A stretch of 64,000 nt of DNA, from assembly GCA_038373885.1 (NCBI GenBank), contig JAWZYV010016978.1, positions 558,001 through 622,000 of the forward strand, written 5' to 3'. This DNA comes from Cheiracanthium punctorium. Lineage: Eukaryota; Arthropoda; Arachnida; Araneae; Cheiracanthiidae. Shown here one piece after another: positions 53,120 to 64,000 of this stretch (the first letter of the stretch is position 1; each line of letters opens with the position of its first letter). The notes beneath the pieces were generated by a model. That model did no database searches. It was not told the DNA's origin and saw only the letters and a list, made by a program, of their open reading frames with translations. A program made the position numbers and the translations under genes.

Positions 53120-53940
53120 ACTCTTTACAGCATATATCACTTCTGAGTCGTTTGAAATAGCCCAATACCTCTAAAAAACGCTTTGATGAATTTCGGCCCA
53201 TAGAGCGTAATGTATTTCGAATCTTTTAGGCGGTTCTGTAGATAAACTATCCAGTCGAATGGAACCGAAAGGGAAGGTGCACAACTAGATGTTACAACAA
53301 TCCTAAATATAAAGTTTCAACATTCTACGCCTCATAGTTTTTGAGATATGCGAGTTTAATGAATTTCGGCCCATTGAGCGTAATGTATTTCGAATGTTTT
53401 GGGCGGTGCTGTAGATAAACTATCCAATCGAATGGAACCAAAAGGGGAGGTGCACAACTAGATGTTACAACTATCCAAAATATGAAGTTTCGACATTCTA
53501 CGCCTGATAGTTTTTGAGATATGCGAGTTTAATGAATTTCGGCCCATAGAGCGTAATGTATTTCGAATCTTTTGTGCTGTCCTATACATAAACTATTCAT
53601 TCGATTACGACCAAAAGGGGAGGTGCACAACTAGATCATAGAACAATCCTAAATATCAAATCTCAACATTCTACGACCCATAGTTTTTGAGATATGCGAG
53701 TTACATACATACGTACGTACGTACGTACAGACGGCATGGAAAAACTGACCACAATAAACTCGCCGCTGGTCAAAATGAGTTGCAGACGCGTTAATATGAT
53801 CGTGCATGCTAGCCTACGATGAGATGCATCGAAAAAATTCTTTAAATTAAATTTAGAGGTAGTCAAAATCGGATTTTTTGTCGAAATTTGGCCCCCAAAA
53901 TTTTTCGGGATCACATTACTTCCTTATACTACGTACAAGG
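53120..53940 (+). repeat. Tandem array of ~167 bp units with tail (array B)
   Basis: Three strong units (about 53180, 53355, 53530) share GAATTTCGGCCCATAGAGCG, TAATGTATTTCGAATCTTTT, GGTGCACAACTAGATGTTAC and ATAGTTTTTGAGATATGCGA. Then comes (ACGT)n at 53705-53728, a ~210 bp unique tail and a terminal stem-loop ACTTCCTT...AAGGAAGT (53909-53945). Confidence 0.88.
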
Positions 53941-54109
53941 AAGTAAAAACAAAGTTGATGCAGAATTAAATATGAAGACGAGAGACGAGAGACTCGTGCA
54001 AATTAAATTAATAGGAGATTAAAGTAGACTCTTGCAAACGATTGGTACTTATAACTAAGCTGTACGACAAACGATGGCCAAATAAAGTACAAGAGGGCGT
54101 TTTTTTTGC

Positions 54110-54476
54110 GGCGTGCGGCACAGCCAGCTGCGTCTAAAAAGAGTTTCTAGATCTGTGGCACGCGATGAACGTCTCGATCGTCCGCCATCTTGCTGGTAGT
54201 TAAGTCGAGCGATGGCAACGGCTGCCCTTTTTCAGCATTGGACAATCTATCCAGCTGTTTTCGCATTCTTCCATTTTTCAGCAGATATCAGTGCTGTTAA
54301 AAATAATCGTGACCATTTTTTGACGGGAAATGGCGTGCTAAAAAGAAAAGGATTCTCGTGGAGCTAGGTCATCCGCAATTATTTTTTATAGAAATCCAAT
54401 CTATTCTTCGTGACTGACAACAGTCAAAACGTCAGAGTTTGGTGTTCCCAGAGCGGGAACACTGCGCGTTAAAGGG
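54110..54476. mobile_element. piggyBac-like MITE, P6, left end lost
   Basis: The right end ACTGCGCGTTAAAGGG meets TTAA at 54477-54480. Only the right palindrome arm (CCGCCATCTTGCTGGTAGTT, 54181-54200) is present. The left terminus is missing. Confidence 0.85.
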
Positions 54477-54480
54477 TTAA

Positions 54481-54535
54481 ACGCTTGGTAAATATCAAGT
54501 GTTTGGAAAGTTGAGTGGAGTCACTCCAGGTATTT
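54481..54535. repeat. Array D terminal motif without array
   Basis: CTTGGTAAATATCAAGTGTT, TGGAAAGTTGAGTGG and AGTCACTCC match the closing end of the array D elements. No units follow. Confidence 0.75.
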
Positions 54536-54790
54536 TTTATCCAGTAGAAGGGAATTATACAAGTTGAAAGTTGTTTGTGCGGATGAGGACTTTTGGGAGC
54601 TCTTTTCCATTAGAAACTGCCTCACGTTTGAGTGCTGAGTGAGAGAAAGCCTGTGAACTATGCACCAGGCATCCCCAGCAGGAGAACTCTGGCAATCGCC
54701 GCTAAATCTATCCGTTTCTTAGACCTTGTTTAGACGCTCGGCCGGAGCCCCCGGGAAGGGAGGGGGAGAGTAGACAATTACAAGGCGAGC

Positions 54791-56835
54791 CTGGGTACTG
54801 AACGCGTGGAGGTGTTGTGACGTCACAAGAGAGGATGGACTTTTCTTCGTTAAAAGCATTAGAATCATACGGAAAAGTAGAAGAAACTAGGATGTTTTGT
54901 GCCTTTTATGGATACTTATGGTAAGTCAGCAATCTCTATTCTTAATACGACATACTTGATAATAGTTATTAAGCTATAGAGTACATAAAAATATAAAATT
55001 GCCGTATTTTGCGTTAGTTTTATTGATTTCTGTTCTTTAGTTCTAGCAATCATTATGCTTCCGTTTGCTGCGTCCCAGGCTGTAAGTAAAGCTAATTACA
55101 AAAGAGGAAAAAATGTAAAAGTTTTCACTTTTCCCAAAAAACGAAGAAAAGCGGGCCGAATGGACTAAAAATATTCCAAGAAAAAATTGGTCCCCAGGAA
55201 AAAATGCGTATGTTTGTATTGAGCATTTTCGAGATGAAGATCTTTTAAAAGACGATGCTATTTTAAAATCAGATGGGGCACTTTTAACTGTAAAAAGAAA
55301 GCATTATAAATTAGAACCGAATGCTATCCAGTGCATTTTTTCGAGCTTACCAGCCTATATATCCGATATTACCAAAAAACAAGAAAGAACTGATCCTACT
55401 AAAACAAGAGAAAACGTTTAGGAAAAAGATATTGAGGAAACCGAAAAAAATAATGCAAAGGAAAATATAAATTGTTTTGTAATTAAGAAATGTATCAAGA
55501 GTTTCATGGCAATTCTATGTTAAGAAAATTTCACCTTTAATTATAAATTAAACGCAGATCCCCTTCCACTGCACATACCAAGTACCTTAAGGTTCAATGC
55601 GGATCTCATGGTTGATTTATTTATTTAAAAAAAAAAAAAAAAAGAGAGAGTAATCTATTTGCTGGATACACAGAAAAACAAAAATATAGAAGGTGTTTAT
55701 TAAAGAAATATTTTCAACTAAACGGCTTATCGGAATTTGTTGAAAATTCTGAAATTAAGTATGAACACAGATTTGGAAATTAACTCAAAAAAGAAAATGT
55801 ATTACTGCAATGCTAAAAACAATAACAAAAAAGTATATGTATTACTGCAATATATTTTACATGAAAACCCCTGAGAGCATTTAGGCAGTTTTACATATTC
55901 AAGAGTTATACTCACTAATTTTTAAAAATATTTAATTATGTATATTTCAAATGTCTCAATGTGATATTTGAAAGTCTTATCTAGAAAAAATTAAAGCAAA
56001 CACTTGTAGTGCTTTCATGAAAAACTTTATAGTATTTGTAAGGTTTGGGTAAAAGCTTTTACTTTTTATTTTCTTGTTTTTTGTGCTTTAATTGCTTCTA
56101 ATAAAATTTGACATTAGGAGTCTGTATAACATAATTATATATAGTATGTATTGTACAAGTTTTTAAAATATTAATTGTGGAAATTTCTTATTATATTCCT
56201 CGTGCTACTAGTGTTTATTGACATTATTGATCAGATTTCTTCCATAGAATTCAATACAAACTCTTTGAAATCCCATCCTCTCTTGTGACGTCACGAAATG
56301 GCTTAAGATGACTATTTATGAATCTGGATATTTTTAACATCAATTCTTTCAAAAAGCTTATTAAAACGAACCAAAACTAAATAATGTATTTCAGTTTTTA
56401 AGTAAAATTAATAAAAATTATTATTTTTACTTAAAAATATTTACTTTTACTTACTTAAAAATATGACTTTATGCTTATACAACGTATAAATTTAATCCAT
56501 ATACATATTATTTTAGATAAATGATAACAGTGAGTAACCATGATATTATTTAGAATGTATTTGCTAGCCCGAAATGCAAAACATACTGCATACAATGCTA
56601 AAACTGCTTTAAATTCAGTACCAATTTATTTCATTAATTTCTGACAAAAAATATTGTTGATTCACTATTATTTAAGAACAAAACGTTGTAAAACGAAAAT
56701 GCTATTTCATTGCGTCATAAAAAATTAAGCTACTCGTATTTATTGGCATTACTAATTCCATTTCTTCCATTGAACTCAATGCAAACTGTTCCAAATCCCA
56801 TCCTTTCTTGTGACGTCACGAAAACCAGTACCCAG
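54791..56835 (+). mobile_element. THAP-domain DNA transposon remnant
   Basis: Outer inverted blocks CTGGGTACTG (54791-54800) and CAGTACCCAG (56826-56835) are followed inward by TGTGACGTCACAAGAGAGGA and its inverse. A second copy of the right end lies internally at 56236-56294. Inside is a THAP-type coding remnant. P- or Kolobok-like is plausible because both carry THAP domains. No target duplication was found. Confidence 0.6.
55057..55421 (+). pseudogene. THAP zinc-finger protein remnant
   Basis: The frame gives SVCCVPGCK, a stop, then NYKRGKNVKVFTFPK and, after a one-base shift in an A run, RAEWTKNIPRKNWSPG, VCIEHFRDEDLL and LEPNAIQCIF. This is the THAP pattern: C-x4-C, W, then C-x2-H with a trailing AVPTIF-like segment (NAIQCIF). 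It ends at TAG 55419-55421. Upstream, a GTAAGT donor at 54921 and a TTTTAG-type acceptor at 55040 suggest a 120-bp intron after a first short exon. Broken by a stop and a frameshift. Confidence 0.8.
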
Positions 56836-56986
56836 ACCCCCTCTTGCTTTCTCCTCTCTCTTTCTTCAGTCGCGGCGACCCCGGCTCGGCCCACTTCTGC
56901 GGCAATGAGCGGGAGAAATGGAAGTAACAAGAATGTAAACACCTGACTCGTCCTGCTCATGCCACGACTTTACTCCCGGACTTCCC

Positions 56987-57640
56987 CAGAGCCCGATCAA
57001 GACAACTGTGGGCCCTGGGCAGAAGAAAAAAAATTGGGCACCTTGCAATAACCTCCCCCCCCCCCTTTTTTTTTGTAAGAAAACAAAAAGATTATGATTG
57101 GTTTATACTGAAAGGTTTAAATATCTTATCCCTTCCAAAGAAAAATTTTGTTTTAAATAATCTGAAATAAATGAATATAGTTGCATGATGTCAAAGAAAC
57201 TGATACTTAAACGTTAACGTAAAAATGTAACATCGTAATGCTATATCACAGCTGCTCACATGTACAGAATACAACCACTTTTTGTAAACGGTCGTTTTTG
57301 TAAATATTTCTTAAAAACACGAATAGTTAAGAAATTTTGCTATTTTTTAACATTAAAAATACTCTTTACAAAATGGGCTTAGTTATTTTCCTACCTGTTA
57401 TTATGCTATGTCGACTATAGAGCATTTCGAAGAATTAAAAATAAGTTTAAATTAATTTATACAAATATAAATTTGAATTCTTTTCATTGTTCATACTTTA
57501 TAATTAAAAAATTATTTAACTTCTGAATTTTTTTTTATCCTTTGTAATTTTATTGTAAAATTATAAAAGTGTAAGATGCAACGTTTTTGGGCCCTGGGCA
57601 GTTGCCCCGTTTGCCCTGCCGGTAAAATGGCACTGCCCTA
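56987..57640. mobile_element. Non-autonomous element related to 40148-40317
   Basis: Left CAGAGCCCGATCAAGACAAC...GGGCCCTGGGCAG and right GGGCCCTGGGCAGTTGCCCC...GGCACTGCCC resemble the two ends of the 40148 MITE, with ~550 bp of AT-rich sequence between. The target duplication is unclear. Confidence 0.5.
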
Positions 57641-57644
57641 ACTC

Positions 57645-58440
57645 CCTCCTGAAGAGATTTTCAAGGCCGTGAGAAGGGCAGCAGAAAAGCAAAGCAGGAG
57701 AAGGCAGGTAGAGCAGAATGTAAAACCCTTGCTGCTTTTAGAGCTGCCGCAAAAGTTTTTCCTGGAAAGAAAAAAAAAACAGCTGCAAGAGGAGAAGTGG
57801 GAATATAGCTGAATGTAAATGAGGTATTAGAGAGCGCTTTTGTTGCATGTGGACCGAAGGCTTGAAGGTACGTTACCACTGGGCCACAAGATATGTCGCT
57901 GAATGGAGCAGATCCCTTGAGAGAATGTTTTACTCGATTGACTTAGTTCTATTTGCAAATAAAACAGAATTTGTCAGCAGTTTCACAGTTGGTGCCCTGA
58001 TTCTGAGTGATTCATATTGAGTAGAAAATCCCTTTGGAGGTTCCAAACTCTGACGCGAGATGACAAAGAAGCCTCTAGACTAGAGGCTCCAAACGTTTTG
58101 TAAACGAGATTCCGTTGGGTAAATAAAGTAAAATAAAACTCAGGCAAAGCCATGCACCCAACTCCCCTCTGCCTTTCCCGGTGTCGAGCATTGAACTTGA
58201 CTGCTGCCCATAAACGCCCACTCGTCTGCTGTTACTACTTTTTCGGAGGTGCACAGGTGTGGCAGTTTGGGGGCAGCCCACGCATATTTGCATAAGAATG
58301 TCCGCACTCGCCTCCTCTCTTTAACTCATAACCAAAAAGACAGGACTCGCTCTTTTTTTGCGCTCTCTCTCTCTCTCTCTCTTTAAAAAATTATGTTTTT
58401 ATTTTAGTGTACACTTTCCACTCCAATAGCGCAACAACGA
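57645..58440. other. Spacer, nothing recognised
   Basis: Moderate GC. A (CT)n run lies at 58364-58382. Frames have no known motif. Confidence 0.45.
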
Positions 58441-58447
58441 ACATACA

Positions 58448-58696
58448 GTGTTGCGTAAGCGTGGTGGCTCATTCCGGTTTGCTAAGCGAGGGGAGAGGGA
58501 TGAAAGCAGTGAAAAGGAGAAAGAAATATCAGAAAACGTGTCCTTCACAAAATATGGACTGACCAAAAGAAATGGTAGAAGGAAGAGTACTTTGTCTCAT
58601 AAAGCTTTGTTGGGACACTTGCTCTACGTTGATTGCTCAGTTAACGACAAACTCGAAAAATTTCTACCAATTTTCCAAATTATTGACTCTCATTAG
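58448..58696 (+). CDS. Weak coding candidate, unknown
   Basis: An 82-residue frame (LRKRGGSFRFAKRGERDES..., ending LPIFQIIDSH) is rich in charged residues and stands in sequence without obvious repeats. No domain is recognised. It could be an eroded transposon gene or a chance frame. Confidence 0.2.
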   Translation: MLRKRGGSFRFAKRGERDESSEKEKEISENVSFTKYGLTKRNGRRKSTLSHKALLGHLLYVDCSVNDKLEKFLPIFQIIDSH

Positions 58697-59089
58697 GCCT
58701 AGAAAATGCGTGTCCACTAACACTTTTTTTGAGAGAATGGTATTATGACATGACGTAGATTATTTTTGACATAGTTCATAGAGAAGCAAGATTCGCAAAA
58801 TGCTTAGAATAAGTCCCAGAGACCTCTGAGTGATGTATTGCGTATAGCTTGGAAAAAAGGAAACCGAAAACTGTTCGCCAACGCTCTTCCATTCTACTCC
58901 GGATCGTACACTCAACGATCTCGTTGCCTGAAATTTTGCTGTTATTTGTTGTAACGTCATAGCCTTCGTTGGAAATTTCGATTTCCTCTTAAGTTACGAC
59001 ACTTATGCAAAGCTTACAAGTGCAGAATCGCCATTTTGTTAAAAATGCTTCACAAGTAACGCACGATTGGATTTTTTGAACTAGTTTTT

Positions 59090-59217
59090 TTTCCCCCGCC
59101 GAAATATTTCTCCCATGGTCCCATTAAGGTGTTCTGCAAAATTTGTTAGCATTCTGAGCAATTGTTTTCGTTGTACATCGCTCTAAATAGGGAACCTCCA
59201 ATTATGAACACCCTGTA
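59090..59217 (-). mobile_element. Possible element end, TACAGGGTGTTCATAATT
   Basis: On the minus strand from 59217, TACAGGGTGTTCATAATTGG resembles the CAGGGTGT-type termini common in arthropod DNA elements. No partner found. Confidence 0.3.
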
Positions 59218-59385
59218 AGGAAGGGTGCAAAATTTGAAGAGTGAAACGGGGACAAAAATTGACACAGTCAGGTCTTGGCCACTAGAACACTGAACAATTG
59301 GTTACAGATGATGGTGAAAAATATCCATTGGGAACTGAAGTTTTAAAATTTGACTTTTACATGGATGATTCAATGAATGATAGAT

Positions 59386-59647
59386 CAGGGCCAGCTAAAG
59401 GGGGGGTGCGAATGTAGGCGATCGCCTAATGCCTCGCGCTTAAAGAGGGCCCGATCCTGGGACATTTTTTTGCTATCACATTAGACCGAGCTTGGCAGAT
59501 GGTTGTGATATATCCCGAAAACAGCCGAGAAATAAAGCTAATATGTACTAGCAGTGCTAGTGTAGTAACTTACATAAGACCTGATAGAAAAGAGGCCCCG
59601 CACTTGCGCTTCGCCTGGGGCTCCGCACGCCCCTTAGGCCGGCCCTG
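59386..59647. mobile_element. MITE, CAGGGCCRGCYWAAGG ends
   Basis: CAGGGCCAGCTAAAGGGGG and the inverted CCCCTTAGGCCGGCCCTG define a 262 bp element. The interior has GGGCCCGATCCTGGG and GGGGCTCCGC. The flanks (TGATAGAT; GATGGATG) do not match exactly, so the duplication is uncertain. Confidence 0.7.
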
Positions 59648-59655
59648 GATGGATG

Positions 59656-62082
59656 ATTAATTGCATTTTCCCGTGATACCATGAAAACAAGGGAATCGAT
59701 CTATGGCTTGCACAAAAGATCAATGTTTCGTTCAAGTTGTTGTAAGAGGAACATTCATCTAAGTCAATGTTCCTAGAGTGTGGTACGCTTATCCCCTGGG
59801 GTACGAGGAAAATTTGATAGCTGTGCGCGCGGCTTGACACAAGCAACGTACTGTCCAGTTTCGTTTTCGAGAGCCTTCCGTGAATAACACATAAGTAAAA
59901 TTTTCTTAGATTTCATCAAAATAAGAGTCAGAAGAAGATCAGCTACACTCCTCCTTTTGCATTTCTCGTGAGATTGAATTTTGCGAAAATGCTCCGTGTT
60001 TTTTCTTACGCCAGAAGAACGAACTAGAAAGACTGAAATCCAAAAATACTTCAGATGAGGCAGCATGCGTGAACTCCAACTTTAGCAAGAAATTCAAAAA
60101 GAATTTCAGAAGAGCAATTGTTGGAATTAGCTTTGGACAAATTCCTGAAAAATAAACATAAGGAGTGCACTTTAACATCAATCTTGTTTCGAGTAGAGGT
60201 CTATGCCGCCGCCAGACACATGTACTACATCGCCACCGGATTCAATGTCTGCGTCATAATTTTTTAGAAATGCTTACTATAAACTTTCATTAATAAGTTC
60301 TTTTTGTGTCCCAGAATGTAAAGAAAAATTTAAATTGTTACAAATTTTAGAAGCGAAATTAATAGTTACTACAATGTAAATTTTGGTATAAATCAATCAT
60401 ATAATATTTTAGAAATCTCCCGCTAAATGATTTTTTCTACTTGCTTTAGTTAAAAGTAGAACATATTATTGCCTACGTGTAGAACACACTATGACACTGT
60501 TTCTCTTCCTCGTTGACCTTTGCCTTTTCAAGTGCTCATACATTTTGCTCAGTACTGTCATAGTAAAGAGTATCTTCTTTGTTTAAAGAAAAGTATTTAC
60601 TGACAATTGGGGAAAAATAGAAAATTCTCATACTCAAGCCTAATATTTATTTTCAGATGGTAATTTTTAAACTTTCAAAATTGTCGCAAAAAAAAGAATG
60701 TTATATGTCTGTTCAGATTTGTTCCAAAAGCCCAATATTGTAAACTATTGTAAGGAAAGTGTTTTCGTGTGGCATGATTTGATCTGTATTATGAATTGTA
60801 ACCCATGAAATTTTGATGGAAAATTCTGCAAAAACTAATAGAAGCCGTCGCTCTGCCGGGTCCTGGCCTGGGGTTGGGGTTTAGCAGGACAGTAGGACAC
60901 TCCAGGGACTGTGTAACAGGCTCCAAACCGAATCGGTAGCTCGTTTCTGAAGGTAGTATCCTATGTTCTTTCTTCAGCATTTGTGGAGATTAAGTAAAAA
61001 AAGAAAATGCTTTTGAACGTAGACCCACATCTCAGAAATTAACAACCAAATTACATTACTTAAGAATTGGTTAAAATTAACAACCAAAGAACCAAATTAT
61101 GATGATCTCTCTCTATCATCTCAGCATAAACAAATTTTATTCTTCTCATTGATTATAATGAATATGAATGTTATTTTTAATATAATTTTTCTTTATATTT
61201 TATTTTTCGGTTGTTATTTGGTTTATGTACTAAACAAGAAAAAAAATAGATATCTTTAAATTGTTATTTAAATAAATGTTTTTTTTTTTTCATAAAAAAG
61301 TTGTACTAAGTGCTGCAAAAATTGTAAAGGATTACACCATCGATGTTGAAAGTTTGGGAAACACCGATTTAAGTTAATGGATTTGGGTAATAACAGTCGG
61401 TCATGCTGATCACTTATGTAATTGCATTCCAGCACCTTGAAGTACCTTAAATTAATTCCTAGAGCTTTCCCCCTTTTTATGTCATTTGTTCCAGTTAACA
61501 AGACATGCAGGTAAAAATTCAACTGCCTATGAATATTTTTCACCATCACCTGTAACTATTTGTTTCAGTGATCTAACAACGATCTCAACACTGTTAAATA
61601 TCATATGTTGCTGCAGTTAAGCAGTAAATTTCAGTTTCATATTTTCAAGCTTTACGCAATAAATCACTATCTATGGAATTTAGAGCAAGCATGTTCCGAA
61701 TACTTGTAATCGCAAATACGTATATTTGAAATACATTTGAATCTTGTATTTTCACTAGTAGAAAGCAAAGTATTTTGAAAATGTATTTTAAAATACATTT
61801 TCAATGTATCTTGTTTTTACAAAATACTGAAAATACATTTTGTATTCTGAAGTTAAATTAGTCGTAACACCACAGATTAAATGTAGAAATGAAAATGATA
61901 AAATTATTGATATTGACCCCCTCCCCCCGATGTAATGAGTTGCACAAGCATAACACGAGTTAACTGAAGAAGTGTTAGAATCTCTTTTGTTACTTTTAAA
62001 TCAACTAAACAGGAAAGAAAAAAAATCCTTTATGCAGTTGAGTCGCACTACATCGCGATCTATCTTGCGCGAATGGATATTA
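59656..62082. other. AT-rich spacer, no recognised gene
   Basis: Several frames of 60-97 residues lack motifs. At 61710-61860 palindromic AATACATTTT/AAAATGTATT motifs recur, as they do at 63690-63760, which may be remnants of a small DNA element. Confidence 0.4.
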
Positions 62083-62090
62083 CTCCTAGC

Positions 62091-62266
62091 CAGGGGCGTA
62101 GCCAAGGGGGGGGTGGTTAGGAGGGGTCATAACCCCCCCCCCATGTGGAATTTTTTGCCATACAAAATGTATATATTCTTCACTCCTTTATTACACACAT
62201 GTATGCATATATGTGAGTTGCAGCAGTCGTAACTCCTCCCATGAAAAATTTCTGGCTACGCCCCTG
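62091..62266. mobile_element. hAT-type MITE, CAGGGGCGTAGCC family, copy 3
   Basis: A 176 bp element with an exact 8-bp duplication CTCCTAGC (62083-62090, 62267-62274). Ends CAGGGGCGTAGCCAAGGGG and the inverted TTCTGGCTACGCCCCTG. It is inverted relative to copies 1 and 2. Confidence 0.95.
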
Positions 62267-62739
62267 CTCCTAGCACACAACGCAAGATTTTCCCCCGACA
62301 GTTATAAGCGCCAGCAATCATTTATTTATTCATTAATTTATGTGGGAAGTGGTACTATTAGTTAGGGAATAGTTTAAAACAGAAGGGTGTTTAAAGTGTG
62401 TAAAATATTTGTATTTGTGTTTCGAAAAGTCGTATACGCGAAATTTTTGCTTTCATGAGTACTCTTGGAATGCAGTCCTCTCGTAAGTCAAGACTTCCCT
62501 GTACTCCTGTTTAGAGCAGTACAGTAATGTTTCGTCAAGGAATTTTTTAAGATTAACAATTGTAAATGAAGCCAAAAGAAGTAAAAACATGTTTGAGTAT
62601 TATTTATAGGAAATTTTATGGGAATTTATAAACAAATTGAACTGCGTTTCTAAGTTACACAAAAATAAGACTATTAATATTTTTGCAGCAATAGAATGGG
62701 TTATTGGTTAGTGTGGTTAAGACAAAGCGACATGAAGAT

Positions 62740-62870
62740 TATTTGCCTGAGGGGAGGGGGGGGGAGCCTTGGGCAAAGCCCTTTTTAAGGGGTTCTAAAG
62801 CGTATTCACGTTACATCTGGAGAAAACCGTCCTCAACTCCTGACTGTTAGATCGACAGCCACGTGGATGA
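62740..62870 (-). repeat. SINE family A body fragment
   Basis: CCTTTTTAAGGGGTTCTAAAG, GGAGAAAACCGTCC and CTGACTGTTAGATCGACAG match the family body on the minus strand. The B box and head are gone. Confidence 0.5.
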
Positions 62871-62874
62871 ATGA

Positions 62875-64000
62875 AACTTCAATTCTAGATTATTTTGAAA
62901 GCTATTGTGCAATTCTTAGTAAAAAAATGTTTCCAAATTTTTGCCTGTAGAATTTGTTTGTCTGTAAATGGAAGTGAAAAAGTTAAGGTGCAATACTAGT
63001 TATGAAAGCTGAAAATTTCGATAATATGCGGAACATTTAAATTTACAATAAATTTTAAAAATCCTTTAAATATAAAAATTCTATTTTATAGTAAAATTGA
63101 TTGAGTATTTACGTTTAAAAGTTTAATTTTTAAATCAATAAGTAATAAATATATATCTAGAGGTTTATTTTACGCACTGTGACTTATAGAAATTACAGTT
63201 TTTATAAACTATTTTGAAACAAACTAACGTGCATTATTCACATGTTCAAATAATAGTGTTTTAAATAAGTTTTGAGCATCAATGCAACTTCTCAAACGGT
63301 CTGCTTCAGATCTTATTGCTATACAAGTTAAACTTTAAAAGGTACCATTAAAAAAAACAACCCAAATACTAGGTTTTCTTTAACACGAGGGTGCAAATAG
63401 AATCCAAATATTTAGTGGCACGGACAAAAAATTGGTGGCACCAAACTTTTCATATCTTTCAAAATCGTGGACACAAATGTAATTTTTACTAGCACGCAGC
63501 AATTTTTTGGTTGCACCGTGTGACCCCTTATTTGAATACCTTTTTTAACACAACTACTACCATTGTTTTTGTTTTTCACGATAAAATATACTTGAACGAA
63601 ATGTGAACAGGGATATTCAGTGAAAAATTTATTTTAATTAGAATACTTTAAAAATTTTACGGTTTTTTTTCAATTCAGATTTATTTTGTATTTTAATGTG
63701 CTTAAATAAATGTATCTTGTATTTTGTATCGAAAATACATGTTTGATGTATTTTACTAAACACTGCATGTAACGCAATTTTTATTTTTACTTATGTCCCG
63801 ATGGTATTAAAAAAAAAAAAAAAAAAAAGAACACGACTTGTTCAGGAACAAATCAACATTTGCTTCGCTTGAAAAGTCTGTTAAATGGCACAAAAACAAA
63901 AATTCTACTTCTGCTTATTATCATTATTGTTTTTTAATTTCAACTGGTACTGTATGAATGGAACTTGAATGGTTCACAAATTCTTCCTCAGATTATATTT
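62875..64000. other. AT-rich end of window
   Basis: An A18 run lies near 63810. GAGGGTGCAAATAG (63388) and GTTGCACCGTGTGAC (63512) might be an eroded inverted pair. Nothing else is supported. Confidence 0.4.

Overview
This is a window of eukaryotic, almost certainly animal, repeat-rich DNA. It is AT-rich, has no bacterial-style gene packing, and the longest open frame is a transposase. The mix of repeats (Tc1/mariner, several hAT lineages, TTAA-flanked piggyBac-like MITEs, Helitron ends, tRNA-derived SINEs, a Ty3/gypsy remnant, arrays of about 150-175 bp units) suggests an arthropod, perhaps a spider or another chelicerate; that placement is inference. I found no intact host gene. A few short frames (22013-22240, 58448-58696) are at best weak exon candidates.

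Layout. 0-12 kb: tandem duplication, TTAA MITE, hAT MITEs, a SINE split by a 1.6 kb DNA element with an exact 8-bp target duplication, an array of ~140-160 bp units, a Tc1/mariner copy with perfect 30-bp ends (6505-7730), and a nearly intact 3.06 kb hAT transposon (8821-11878). 12-17 kb: a 2.4 kb non-autonomous hAT element with a second hAT MITE nested in it, then a possible pogo-like element carrying a MITE and two SINEs. 17-25 kb: GC-rich modular repeat, satellite-carrying element, TTAA MITEs, local duplications, a MITE-in-MITE nest. 25-31.5 kb: an antisense Ty3/gypsy remnant broken by at least three younger insertions. Its protease runs straight into integrase with no reverse transcriptase between, and its Gag part looks SCAN-like, as in the Gmr1-like lineage. 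31.5-33.2 kb: Helitron-type 5' ends and tandem units. 33.5 and 40.1 kb: two copies of a GTGAC-rich satellite; one carries a MITE and the other gives a related empty site. 35.2-37.2 kb: two inverted copies of the 3' half of an unusual element with a conserved protein I cannot assign to a named family. 39.6-48.5 kb: more MITEs, a hAT remnant and two very long hairpins. 50-54.5 kb: piggyBac-like MITEs (two sharing one TTAA), a lone mariner end and long arrays. 54.8-57.6 kb: a THAP-domain transposon remnant and a hAT-like MITE. 57.6-64 kb: sparse, with two more MITEs.

The genes do not form a pathway. The window records successive transposition, and nested insertions with readable target-site duplications give the order of many events. 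The strongest calls rest on exact TIR/TSD pairs read directly. Family names for protein remnants rest on recognised motifs from memory, with no database search.
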